14,868 nt of DNA from Candidatus Methylomirabilota bacterium. GTDB lineage: Bacteria > Methylomirabilota > Methylomirabilia > Methylomirabilales > 2-02-FULL-66-22. Below are positions 1-6,969 of the stretch, in pieces. The position numbers were made by a program, and so were the translations under genes. Every line of letters starts with the position of its first letter. Position 1 is the first letter of the stretch. The notes under the pieces are model-generated. The model worked only from the letters and a program-made list of their open reading frames with translations, had not been told where the DNA came from and did no database searches. The stretch spans positions 1-14,868 of the forward strand of contig JACQXP010000140.1 of the NCBI GenBank assembly GCA_016208645.1, written 5' to 3'.

Positions 1-1
1 G

Positions 2-1357
2 GCCGTGGATTGCGTCCAGTGTCACCCGTATCGCGCGACGGCGGTTGCCGCCTCCACCCTGCGATACCTCAGCGGGGCCTACAATCCTCGGCCGCGGGTC
101 GAGGTGGACGACACGAACTGCTTGGCCAGCGGCTGTCACGAGCAGCGCCTCCTCAAAGCCCAGGAGACGTTCCGGGGCAGGATCCGGTTCGACCACCAGG
201 TCCACTTGAAGAGCACGCCCCGGGGCATCCAGCTCCGCTGCACGAGCTGCCACAACCAGATCGTGCAGAAGGGACACGTGACGGTCACGGAACAGGTCTG
301 CTACACCTGCCACTTCAAGGGCGCCGGCCCCGGCCAGGCGGTGACTGGGTGCGAGAGCTGCCACGGGAAACCCAAGAAGCTGGTGGAGCATGCCGGCTTC
401 TCCTTCAGCCACGAGTCCTACCTGAAGATCGGCGTGTCCTGCAGCCAGTGCCACGTGCAGGTCGTGACGGGCGACGCGGGGGTCGCCAAGGAGCGGTGCG
501 CCGCCTGCCACATCGGCCGCGAGGATCGGATCAAGGACGTCCAGTTCCTGCACGACAATCACATCAGCCGGCACAAGGTGGACTGCCAGGAGTGCCACGG
601 GCCCATCCGCCACGGCAAGATCCAGGTGGTGGAGCCGCTGGAGGTGCGCTGCGAGAGCTGCCACATCCGGCAGCACAGCCTGCGGAAGCTCATGTACATC
701 GGGACGGGAGGCAGGCTGATTCCCGACCTGCCCAGCCGGATGTTCGCGGCCCAGGTGAGCTGCACCGGCTGCCACATCCACGTGACGGAGAAGGGCGCGA
801 TCCTGTCCCACGAGGCACGGACCACGGCCCAGCGGGAGGCCTGCGTCACCTGCCACGGGGCGGGCTACGATAAGATGTATGATGATTGGAAGGCCGTCAT
901 GGCCAGGCTCATCCAGGCCTACGCCGGCTTCCTGGCCGAGGCGGAGAAGCAGGCGGCGGGGAAGCCGCTCCCCAGGACTCACGCCACCGCCCTCAAGGAC
1001 GCCCGGGAGGCCTATCTCTTCGTGAAAGACGGACGCGGGGAGCACAACGTGGAGTACGCGGTGAAGCTCCTCCAGGCGGGCGCGGCGCGGGTAGATGCCC
1101 TGCTCCTGGCCCTGGATCGGGCGGCCAAGCCCATTCCCCGGGACGACTTGATCGCCCAGAAGGACGCCTACTGTTTCCCGCTGTGCCACCAGCGCCTGCC
1201 CTTCAAGGCGGATGTGACGCTGGATGGCAAGAAGCTGCCGCACCAATTGCACGCCGAGTCCGGCGTCGGCTGCGGCACCTGCCACTCGGTCAGCAAGCAC
1301 AAGGCGCTGGCAGTGGATCGCCGCGCCTGTCAGGCCTGCCACCCACCCGCCTCCTGA
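2..1357 (+). CDS. NapC/NirT-type multiheme cytochrome c, 5' partial
   Basis: The reading frame is open to the left edge, so the true start lies outside the window. The visible ~451 residues hold 14 heme-attachment motifs: twelve CXXCH, one CX4CH (CLASGCH, about residue 39) and one CX3CH (CFPLCH, about residue 390). It aligns motif by motif with the next gene from that gene's second heme onward (shared CTSCH, FLHD, MY-GTGG), so roughly 115 N-terminal residues, including a membrane anchor and one heme, are probably missing. A heme-free helical stretch (about residues 285-375) follows the eleventh heme and contains GEHNVEYA. NapC/NirT anchors normally pass electrons between the quinone pool and periplasmic partners; that role is inferred here because the anchor is not visible. 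It ends with CQACH just before the stop. The substrate is unknown. A paralogue follows 179 bp downstream on the same strand. Confidence 0.85.
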   Translation, partial: AVDCVQCHPYRATAVAASTLRYLSGAYNPRPRVEVDDTNCLASGCHEQRLLKAQETFRGRIRFDHQVHLKSTPRGIQLRCTSCHNQIVQKGHVTVTEQVCYTCHFKGAGPGQAVTGCESCHGKPKKLVEHAGFSFSHESYLKIGVSCSQCHVQVVTGDAGVAKERCAACHIGREDRIKDVQFLHDNHISRHKVDCQECHGPIRHGKIQVVEPLEVRCESCHIRQHSLRKLMYIGTGGRLIPDLPSRMFAAQVSCTGCHIHVTEKGAILSHEARTTAQREACVTCHGAGYDKMYDDWKAVMARLIQAYAGFLAEAEKQAAGKPLPRTHATALKDAREAYLFVKDGRGEHNVEYAVKLLQAGAARVDALLLALDRAAKPIPRDDLIAQKDAYCFPLCHQRLPFKADVTLDGKKLPHQLHAESGVGCGTCHSVSKHKALAVDRRACQACHPPAS

Positions 1358-1368
1358 ATCCCGTATCT

Positions 1369-1415
1369 CCCCTCACCCGGCCTCTCCCCCTCGGGGAGAG
1401 GAGAGAGGTGAGGGG
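1369..1415. repeat. Nested palindromic intergenic repeat (hairpin)
   Basis: The outer arms CCCCTCACC (1369-1377) and GGTGAGGGG (1407-1415) and the inner arms CCTCTCCCC (1381-1389) and GGGGAGAGG (1393-1401) are perfect inverted repeats around a 3-nt loop. It starts 11 bp after the first cytochrome stop codon. CCCTCACC/CTCTCCCC palindromes of this style are common dispersed intergenic repeats in GC-rich bacterial genomes. No T-run follows, so a Rho-independent terminator role is not supported, although the transcript would fold strongly. Confidence 0.75.
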
Positions 1416-1536
1416 CAAAACGTGCGGTTCTCCTGACCTTCCCGCGAGGGCGGGGGGATGAGGCTTGCGACCCCTCCGGGGCGATGCTACAGTCAGGCGC
1501 GAGTGCAGACATCCTGGCGCCGGAGGGGGGAAAGGC

Positions 1537-2883
1537 ATGTCCGAGACACACCCGCCCGATACGTCCGGACGGTTCCGACGGTTCTGGCAGACCCTGTTGG
1601 GCCAGGAGCCGGACCTCCGCCTGGAAACGCGCTGGCAGAAGTTCATGGCCTTCTGGGGGCTGCACGTGCCCCCGCCGGGCCGACAGGACCGCCTGCACAT
1701 CCGACCGCGGTTCTTCAAGGTTGTCGGCGCCGTCGCCGTTGCCGTGCCGCTCCTCCTCCTGGGCACTGCCTACAAGGTCAGCACGTCGCCGCTCCTCTGC
1801 AACCAGTGCCACATCATGAAGCCGTACTACCTGGCCTGGAAGACCTCCAAGCACAACTTCGTGCCCTGCGTGGACTGCCATTACCCGCCCGGTTTCCGCG
1901 ATACGATGTGGGTGAAGTACCAGGCGATGGCCCAGGTGGCGAAGTGGGCGACGCAGACGTACAGCAGCAAGCCCTTCGCCGAGATCGAGGATGCGAGCTG
2001 CCTGCGCTCCCAGTGTCACTCCACCCGGCTCCTGGAGGGCAAGGTCACGTTCAAGCGCGGGATCATCTTCGACCACCGGCCCCACCTGGAGCAGCCGCGG
2101 CGTGGTCGGCAGCTCCGCTGCACGAGCTGCCACTCCCAGATCGTGGTCGGCACCCACATCGAGGTGACCGAGACGACCTGCTTCCTCTGTCACTTCAAGG
2201 GACAGAAGAAGGCCAGGGAGCTGCTACCCATCGGGGGCTGCCCCCTCTGCCACCAGCCGCCCAAGGGGAACATCCAGCTTGCCGGCGGCGTCATCTTCAA
2301 CCACAAGGAGTTCGTGGACGAGCGGGGGACCCAGTGCCAGAAGTGCCATCTGGATGCCATCCAGGGCGACGGCCAGGCGCCGCGGGAGCGCTGCTTCACC
2401 TGCCACAATCAGCCCGAGAAGCTGGCCAAGTACGAGGACCACGAGTTCCTCCACGACCTCCATGTGGCCCAACACAACATCGAGTGCGCCCGCTGCCACA
2501 CGGAGATCACGCACCAGATCCAGACCAAGAAGGAGCCCCTGGCAGTGGGCTGCGAGGCCTGCCATGAGGCCAAGCACGGCGGCCAGCGGGCCATGTACCT
2601 GGGGACGGGGGGCAAGGGTTCGCCCGCGATCCCGAGCCACATGTACACGGCGCGGGTGGACTGCGTGGCCTGCCACATCGCCCCCAAAGCCGAGGATATT
2701 CACCGCGTCCAGTTCACCGGCCAGACCTTTGCCGCCTCCGAGGCGGCCTGCGTCTCATGCCACGGGAAGCGGCCGCGGAGGCCAAGCGGCTCTTGGCCGA
2801 GGCGCAGTTCAACTACGAGTTCGTGGAGCACGGGAAGGGCGTTCACAACGTCTTCTACGCCGCCGACCTGCTCCAGCGGGTGA
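1537..2883 (+). CDS. NapC/NirT-type multiheme cytochrome c, N-terminal part of a frameshifted gene
   Basis: The start at 1537 is chosen because GGAGG (1522-1526) precedes it and it gives a normal NapC/NirT N-terminus: a charged cytoplasmic segment, one membrane anchor (about residues 60-79), then the first heme CNQCH at residues 88-92. Twelve motifs are in frame: CNQCH, CVDCH, CLRSQCH (CX4CH), then nine more CXXCH up to CVSCH at residues 405-409. After residue 409-412 the frame is lost, and the last ~37 residues before the stop at 2881-2883 are arginine/serine/proline-rich shadow sequence. The genuine continuation lies in the overlapping frame that ends at 3623. By family, such proteins take electrons from or give them to membrane quinones and relay them through a periplasmic heme chain. 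Whether the truncated 448-residue product is made and stable is unknown; an assembly error is possible. Confidence 0.8.
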   Translation: MSETHPPDTSGRFRRFWQTLLGQEPDLRLETRWQKFMAFWGLHVPPPGRQDRLHIRPRFFKVVGAVAVAVPLLLLGTAYKVSTSPLLCNQCHIMKPYYLAWKTSKHNFVPCVDCHYPPGFRDTMWVKYQAMAQVAKWATQTYSSKPFAEIEDASCLRSQCHSTRLLEGKVTFKRGIIFDHRPHLEQPRRGRQLRCTSCHSQIVVGTHIEVTETTCFLCHFKGQKKARELLPIGGCPLCHQPPKGNIQLAGGVIFNHKEFVDERGTQCQKCHLDAIQGDGQAPRERCFTCHNQPEKLAKYEDHEFLHDLHVAQHNIECARCHTEITHQIQTKKEPLAVGCEACHEAKHGGQRAMYLGTGGKGSPAIPSHMYTARVDCVACHIAPKAEDIHRVQFTGQTFAASEAACVSCHGKRPRRPSGSWPRRSSTTSSWSTGRAFTTSSTPPTCSSG

Positions 2884-3623
2884 ATGGCACGGCCAACCGG
2901 GTCATGACGCTTCTGGGGAAGAGCCCGATCACCCTCCCCCGGGAGAACCTGATCCGGGGCGGCTACTGCGCCACGCTGTGCCACAGCCAGGCGGGCGTGG
3001 TCTTCAAGCCCGAGGTAAAATTCGAGAAGCGGGTGAGCGTCCCCCACCAGAAGCACTTCAACCAGTACGGGGCGGTCTGCACCGACTGCCATTCCCCGGA
3101 CCTGCACAAGGCCGTGACCATCACGGCCCAGGGGTGCCAGGCCTGCCACCACAGCGCGACCAACGACAAGTGCACCACCTGCCACGCCGCCCAGGCGGGT
3201 CTCTACGCCGCCACGCTGGAGACGGCGCTGCCGGTGAAGAAGGACCCCAACATCATGGCGGGCAAGGTGGACTGCGTCGGCTGCCACGACCTCACCAAGA
3301 AGCATTCCGTCGCGTCCCAGGCGGAGCAGTGCACCCAGTGCCACGACAAGGGCTACCGGGACATGGTGGCCATGTGGCAGGACCAGGTCGGCGGGGCGCA
3401 GAAGTCCGCGAAGGCGGCGCTGGAGAAGGGGGAGGCAGCCCTGGCGTCGGCGAAGAAGGCCCGGCGGCAGGTGACCGCCGCCGCCGATCTTCTGGCCGGG
3501 GCGCGGAAGGACTATGAGTCCATGGTCAAGGCCAAGGGCCTCCACAATCCCGACCTGGCCGAGGCGATCCTGACCGAAAGCAAGAAGGCGGCGGAGCGGG
3601 CGGTCGCCCTGCTGCAGAAATAG
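2757..3623 (+). CDS. C-terminal part of the frameshifted multiheme cytochrome c
   Basis: This is the continuation of the preceding gene in another frame. The ATG at 2757 lies inside the CVSCH codons of the upstream frame and is unlikely to be a native start; no ribosome-binding site or signal peptide precedes it. Six heme motifs are present: CATLCH (CX3CH, matching CFPLCH in the upstream paralogue), CTDCH, CQACH, CTTCH, CVGCH and CTQCH. A helical segment with GKGVHNVFYA precedes the CX3CH motif. After the last heme comes a second copy of the same module, GYRDMVAMW followed by an alanine/lysine-rich helix and GLHNPDLAEA. Against the upstream paralogue, about 40 residues are missing between CHG and the alanine-rich helix at the junction. 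Restored, the parent protein would carry 18 hemes, three more than the estimated 15 of its neighbour. Without the N-terminal part this fragment would lack an export signal. Confidence 0.7.
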   Translation: MPREAAAEAKRLLAEAQFNYEFVEHGKGVHNVFYAADLLQRVNGTANRVMTLLGKSPITLPRENLIRGGYCATLCHSQAGVVFKPEVKFEKRVSVPHQKHFNQYGAVCTDCHSPDLHKAVTITAQGCQACHHSATNDKCTTCHAAQAGLYAATLETALPVKKDPNIMAGKVDCVGCHDLTKKHSVASQAEQCTQCHDKGYRDMVAMWQDQVGGAQKSAKAALEKGEAALASAKKARRQVTAAADLLAGARKDYESMVKAKGLHNPDLAEAILTESKKAAERAVALLQK

Positions 3624-3695
3624 CTGCTTATGGCGTATTGCTTATGGCAAATGACCGGATCGAGCCATACGCCATTCGCCATAGGCCATAAGCAG
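3624..3695. repeat. Inverted heptamer repeat, copy 1 (TATGGCN / GCCATAN)
   Basis: The left arm carries three 7-mers, TATGGCG, TATTGCT and TATGGCA (3629-3649). The right arm carries four in reverse orientation, GCCATAC, GCCATTC, GCCATAG and GCCATAA (3664-3691). The outer 11 bp (CTGCTTATGGC at 3624-3634 and its complement at 3685-3695) pair perfectly. It fills almost the whole gap between the cytochrome stop and the nfnA-like gene. A close relative lies at 6118-6209. Confidence 0.8.
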
Positions 3696-3706
3696 GAAAT
3701 AGAGAG

Positions 3707-4573
3707 ATGAGCACCGGGTACCGCATCGTCAAGAAGGAAGTCTACTCGCCCGTGACCTACATGTGGGAGGTCGAGGCGCCCGACGTGGCGCGGGCGGCGC
3801 AGCCCGGCCATTTCCTGATGGTCCGCATCAACGAGGAGGGCGAGCGCATCCCCCTCACCGTGGCGGATTTCGACCGCCGGCGCGGCACGGTGAGCGTGGT
3901 CATCCAGGCGGTGGGGAAGTCCACCCGGGAGATGATGGCGCTGGCCGAGGGGGATTCGATCCTCGACTTCATCGGGCCGCTGGGCGAGGCCAGCCACATC
4001 CAGCGGCGGTCGAAGGTCATCCTGGTGGGCGGCGGCCTAGGCGTGGCCCCGGTGTACCCGCAACTGCGCGCCTACAAGGAGGCCGGCAGCAGCACGCTCT
4101 CCATCATCGGATTCCGGACGAAGGACCTGGTCTTCTGGGAGGCAAAGTTCCGGGCGCAGAGCGACGAGCTGCACATCGCCACCGACGACGGGTCCTATGG
4201 CCACAAGGGATTCGTCAGCCAGGTCCTCCAGGAACTCCTGGAAGCGCACCGGGACACGGAAGAGGTCGTGGCCATCGGCCCCCTGCCCATGATGAAGGCC
4301 TGCTGCGACGTCAGTCGTCCCTTCGGGGTCCGCACCATGGTCAGCCTGAACTCCATCATGGTGGATGGGACCGGCATGTGCGGAAGCTGCCGGGTGACCG
4401 TGGGCGGGAAGCTGAAGTTCGCCTGCGTGGACGGCCCCGACTTCGACGGGCACCAGGTGGACTTCGAGGAGTTGATGCGGCGGCAGCGGCGGTTTCAGCG
4501 GGAAGAGCAGGAATCGCTGCAGCGATACGAAGAGGAGTGCCGGCTCTTGGGGCGCACCCGCTCGGGGTCGTGA
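3707..4573 (+). CDS. nfnA: NfnA-like FAD/NAD(P)-binding [2Fe-2S] oxidoreductase subunit
   Basis: This 288-residue protein belongs to the ferredoxin-NADP reductase-like family that includes NfnA, SudB (sulfide dehydrogenase) and the dihydroorotate dehydrogenase electron-transfer subunit. Visible motifs in order are a flavin-binding RIPLT (residues 47-51), a nucleotide-binding GGGLGVAP (108-115), and a C-terminal cluster region VDGTGMCGSC with C225, C228 and C240. D220 sits where NfnA proteins are reported to use an Asp cluster ligand. The C-terminus has the family signature ACVDGPDFDGHQVDF. In NfnAB the small subunit exchanges electrons with NAD(H) while the large subunit handles NADP(H) and ferredoxin, a flavin-bifurcating cytoplasmic reaction. 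Here that role rests on pairing with the gene at 4661. Assignment as SudB or a general electron-transfer flavoprotein cannot be excluded. The ATG follows a purine-rich stretch (AGGAAATAGAGAG). Confidence 0.85.
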   Translation: MSTGYRIVKKEVYSPVTYMWEVEAPDVARAAQPGHFLMVRINEEGERIPLTVADFDRRRGTVSVVIQAVGKSTREMMALAEGDSILDFIGPLGEASHIQRRSKVILVGGGLGVAPVYPQLRAYKEAGSSTLSIIGFRTKDLVFWEAKFRAQSDELHIATDDGSYGHKGFVSQVLQELLEAHRDTEEVVAIGPLPMMKACCDVSRPFGVRTMVSLNSIMVDGTGMCGSCRVTVGGKLKFACVDGPDFDGHQVDFEELMRRQRRFQREEQESLQRYEEECRLLGRTRSGS

Positions 4574-4583
4574 GGGGTGAAAC

Positions 4584-4640
4584 GTGAGGCGTGAGGGGTG
4601 TTCGATTTCTCGCTTTACGCCTCACGCCTGACGCCTTACG
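4584..4640. repeat. Inverted heptamer repeat between nfnA- and nfnB-like genes (GTGAGGN / TNACGCC)
   Basis: The left arm reads GTGAGGC, GTGAGGG (4584-4597). The right arm reads TTACGCC, TCACGCC, TGACGCC, TTACG (4615-4640). AGGCGTGAGG (4587-4596) pairs perfectly with CCTCACGCCT (4620-4629). The 7-nt period and inverted layout match the repeats before and after this gene pair, although the heptamer itself differs. It occupies most of the 87-bp gap. Confidence 0.75.
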
Positions 4641-4660
4641 TTGCAAAGAAGGATCGGTTC

Positions 4661-6109
4661 ATGACCACCGTGAAGACGATTCACACCATCCCCAAGGGCC
4701 GGACCCCCATGCCCGAGCAGGAGCCAGAGGTCCGGGCCACGAACTTCGAGGAGGTGGCCCTGGGATACACCCTGCCGGAGGCCCTGCGCGAGGCGGACCG
4801 CTGCCTCGAGTGCAAGAAGCCCCGCTGCATCGCCGGGTGCCCCGTGGGCATTGACATCCCGGGCTTCATCCGGGCCATCGCCCAGCAGGACATGCGCCGT
4901 GCCTACGAGATCCTGCGCCAGGACAACCCGCTGCCGGCGGTGTGCGGCCGCGTGTGCCCCCAGGAGAGCCAGTGCGAGGTCCGCTGCATCGTGGGGATCA
5001 AGGCGGAGCCGGTCTGCATCGGCCGGCTGGAGCGGTTCGCCGCGGACTATGCCATGGCGCACTTCGAGCCCGAGAAGCCCCGCATCACGCCCGCGGGAAA
5101 GAGGGCGGCCATCATCGGCTCCGGGCCGGCCGGGATCGCCTGCGCCGCCGACCTGGCGCGGGCGGGCGTGGACGTCACGATCTTCGAGGCGCTGCACATG
5201 GCCGGCGGGGTCCTGAAGTACGGGATCCCGGAGTTCCGGCTGCCCAAGAGCATCGTGGACCGCGAGATCGCGCTGCTGGAGCAGATGGGGGTCACAATCG
5301 AGCTGAACACGGTCATCGGGAAGCTGTTCACGATCCCCCAGCTCATGCAGGAGAAAGGATTCGACGCCGTCTTCGTCGGGACCGGGGCGGGCTTCCCCAA
5401 GTTCCAGGGCATCCCGGGCGAGAACCTGAACGGGGTCTTCTCGGCCAACGAGTTCCTGACGCGGGTGAATCTCATGCGGGGCTTCCGCCATCCCGAGTAC
5501 GACACGCCGGTGGGGATGGGGCGACAGGTCGCGGTGATCGGCGCCGGCAACACCGCCATGGACTGCGTCCGCTGCGCCCTGCGGATGGGGGCCGAGAAGG
5601 TCACGCTGGTGTACCGGCGCACCCAGAAGGAATCGCCGGCGCGGGCCGAGGAGCTGCACCACGCCATGCAGGAGGGGATCCAGTTCCAGTGGCTCACCAA
5701 CCCGGTGCGGATCCTGGGGAACGCCGAGGGGTGGGTGAGCGGGATGGAGTGCATCCGGATGGCCCTGGGCGAAGCGGACGCGTCCGGCCGGCGCGCCCCG
5801 GTGGAGCAGCCCGGCACCAATTTCGTGATCCCCGTGGAGACCGTCATCTACGCCCTCGGGACGCGGGCCAATCCCATCATCGCCAAGAGCACCCCCGGCC
5901 TGAAGACCAACCAGTGGGGGTACATCGAGGTGGACGAGCAGACCGGGATGACCTCGCTCCCCGGCGTGTTCGCCGGCGGCGACATCGTCACCGGGTCAGC
6001 CACGGTCATCCTGGCCCTGGGCGCGGGCCGGCGCGCGGCCACGGGGATGCTCCGGTATCTGGGCCTGCGGCCGGCGGAGACGCCCGCGGCGGCCGCGGCC
6101 AAAGCCTAA
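4661..6109 (+). CDS. nfnB: NfnB/GltD-like NAD(P)-dependent FAD/[4Fe-4S] oxidoreductase
   Basis: This 482-residue protein is the size of the glutamate synthase small subunit/NfnB family. ATG 4661 is chosen because AAGGA (4649-4653) sits 7 nt upstream, and because the in-frame GTG at 4598 would translate through the hairpin repeat. Domains in order are an N-terminal bis-[4Fe-4S] domain (C48, C51, C56, C60 and C95, C99, C105, C109), an FAD Rossmann motif GSGPAG (153-158), the family signature GGVLKYGIP (182-190), a second dinucleotide fold GAGNTAMDCVR, and the C-terminal FAD motif GVFAGGDIVTG. NfnB binds FAD and NADPH and bifurcates electrons to ferredoxin and, via NfnA, to NAD. The adjacent nfnA-like gene and the absence of a GltB-type large subunit favour Nfn or a SudA-like protein over glutamate synthase, but glutamate synthase activity is not formally excluded. 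Confidence 0.85.
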   Translation: MTTVKTIHTIPKGRTPMPEQEPEVRATNFEEVALGYTLPEALREADRCLECKKPRCIAGCPVGIDIPGFIRAIAQQDMRRAYEILRQDNPLPAVCGRVCPQESQCEVRCIVGIKAEPVCIGRLERFAADYAMAHFEPEKPRITPAGKRAAIIGSGPAGIACAADLARAGVDVTIFEALHMAGGVLKYGIPEFRLPKSIVDREIALLEQMGVTIELNTVIGKLFTIPQLMQEKGFDAVFVGTGAGFPKFQGIPGENLNGVFSANEFLTRVNLMRGFRHPEYDTPVGMGRQVAVIGAGNTAMDCVRCALRMGAEKVTLVYRRTQKESPARAEELHHAMQEGIQFQWLTNPVRILGNAEGWVSGMECIRMALGEADASGRRAPVEQPGTNFVIPVETVIYALGTRANPIIAKSTPGLKTNQWGYIEVDEQTGMTSLPGVFAGGDIVTGSATVILALGAGRRAATGMLRYLGLRPAETPAAAAAKA

Positions 6110-6117
6110 CGGCCGCG

Positions 6118-6209
6118 TATGGCTTATGGCGTATGGCAATGCCGGCACGATACGCCACAGAGCGAGGGCGGGTGCCTGCACCCGCGGGAGCGAGCCATAG
6201 GCCATAAGC
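6118..6209. repeat. Inverted heptamer repeat, copy 2 (TATGGCN / GCCATAN)
   Basis: Three left-arm 7-mers, TATGGCT, TATGGCG and TATGGCA (6118-6138), face two right-arm units, GCCATAG and GCCATAA (6194-6207). The core arms GCTTATGGC (6122-6130) and GCCATAAGC (6201-6209) are identical to those at 3626-3693, and both copies share CGAGCCATA on the right. A smaller dyad, GGGTGCCTGCACCC, sits in the loop. The element fills the gap between the nfnB-like and rubrerythrin-like genes. Confidence 0.8.
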
Positions 6210-6222
6210 AAGAGGAGTCGCG

Positions 6223-6861
6223 ATGCCCAGCACCTGTCCCAAGTGCCACCAGGTCCTCGAGGAGGATTACGTCTGCTGCGCCGACGTGACCTATACGTGG
6301 AAGTGCGCGAAGTGCCGGAAGCTGTCCAAGGGCTTCGTCATCCCCTTCGGGCGGTGCGAGAACTGCGGGGGCAACCTGGAGGTCGTGGAAGAGTACGCGC
6401 TCCAGGATCCGGCCCGGCTGAAACCGATCCGGCAGGCGCTGCAGGCGGAGATGAACGCGCACACCTTCTACGCCATGGCGGCGGAGGAAGCGACGGATGC
6501 GGATGTCCGGGCGCTGTTCGCCAGCCTGAGCGAGATGGAGCGGGAACACCTGGAGAATCTCTCGGACAAGTACCACGCCCACATCGAAATGGACGGCCGG
6601 CACACCCCCCATCCCAAGATCCGGCAGATCATCCTGGACAAGATCGAAGAGGTCCCCGCCCCCGACCGGCCGCTGGCCCTGTACGAGCGGGCCATCGAGA
6701 TGGAGCGGCGGGCCCGCGCCTTCTTCCTGCAGCAGGTGGAGGGCCTGGAGGAGGGACTGGAGCGCGAGATCTACCGCGAGCTGGCCGCCGAGGAAGACGA
6801 GCACATCGCCCTCCTGGAGGCGGGCCTGGCCAAGACCAGGGAGGCCCTGGGTCGCCGCTGA
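6223..6861 (+). CDS. Rubrerythrin-like diiron protein with N-terminal zinc ribbon
   Basis: This 212-residue protein starts after AGAGGAG (6211-6217). The N-terminus has CxxC pairs at C5/C8, C28/C31 and C45/C48, plus C18 and C19, consistent with a rubredoxin-like or zinc-ribbon metal site. A ferritin-like four-helix domain follows (about residues 65-205). Its expected diiron ligands are E76, the E106-x-x-H109 pair, E159 and the E191-x-x-H194 pair. Classic rubrerythrin has its rubredoxin domain at the C-terminus, so this order resembles reverse rubrerythrins. Family members reduce hydrogen peroxide in the cytoplasm of anaerobes using NAD(P)H-linked electron donors. The neighbouring nfn-like flavoproteins could feed it, but that is inference. 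It lies on the same strand as the upstream genes, 113 bp after the nfnB-like gene. The peroxidase role is moderately likely; a different ferritin-like function is possible. Confidence 0.8.
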   Translation: MPSTCPKCHQVLEEDYVCCADVTYTWKCAKCRKLSKGFVIPFGRCENCGGNLEVVEEYALQDPARLKPIRQALQAEMNAHTFYAMAAEEATDADVRALFASLSEMEREHLENLSDKYHAHIEMDGRHTPHPKIRQIILDKIEEVPAPDRPLALYERAIEMERRARAFFLQQVEGLEEGLEREIYRELAAEEDEHIALLEAGLAKTREALGRR

Positions 6862-6969
6862 CGTCCGCGCCGAATGCGCCGGACCACGCGGCCCTGGCTG
6901 CGACTGTCCCGTGCCGGGAAGTGCGGAAATGCCAGCCAGTCCCGCGTGCCCTCGCCCGGGTGATTCCCC

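Noticed and set aside
1454..1469. Possible sigma-54 promoter before the second cytochrome (GG followed 12 bp later by TTGC)
   Set aside because: Only the GG/GC phasing fits; the -24 box reads GGGGAT instead of TGGCAC, and no 18-bp dyad lies upstream.
4598..4660. GTG start 21 codons upstream for the nfnB-like gene
   Set aside because: It would encode peptide from the heptamer hairpin and has no ribosome-binding site; ATG 4661 has AAGGA at good spacing.
3624..6209. CRISPR array suggested by the short repeats in the gaps
   Set aside because: The units are 7 bp, adjacent, and inverted rather than evenly spaced direct repeats, and no cas genes are present.
6862..6969. Activator site or sigma-54 promoter before the kinase gene (autoregulation)
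   Set aside because: CTGCG occurs once but without CGCA at the right spacing, and no GG/GC pair has -24/-12 phasing.
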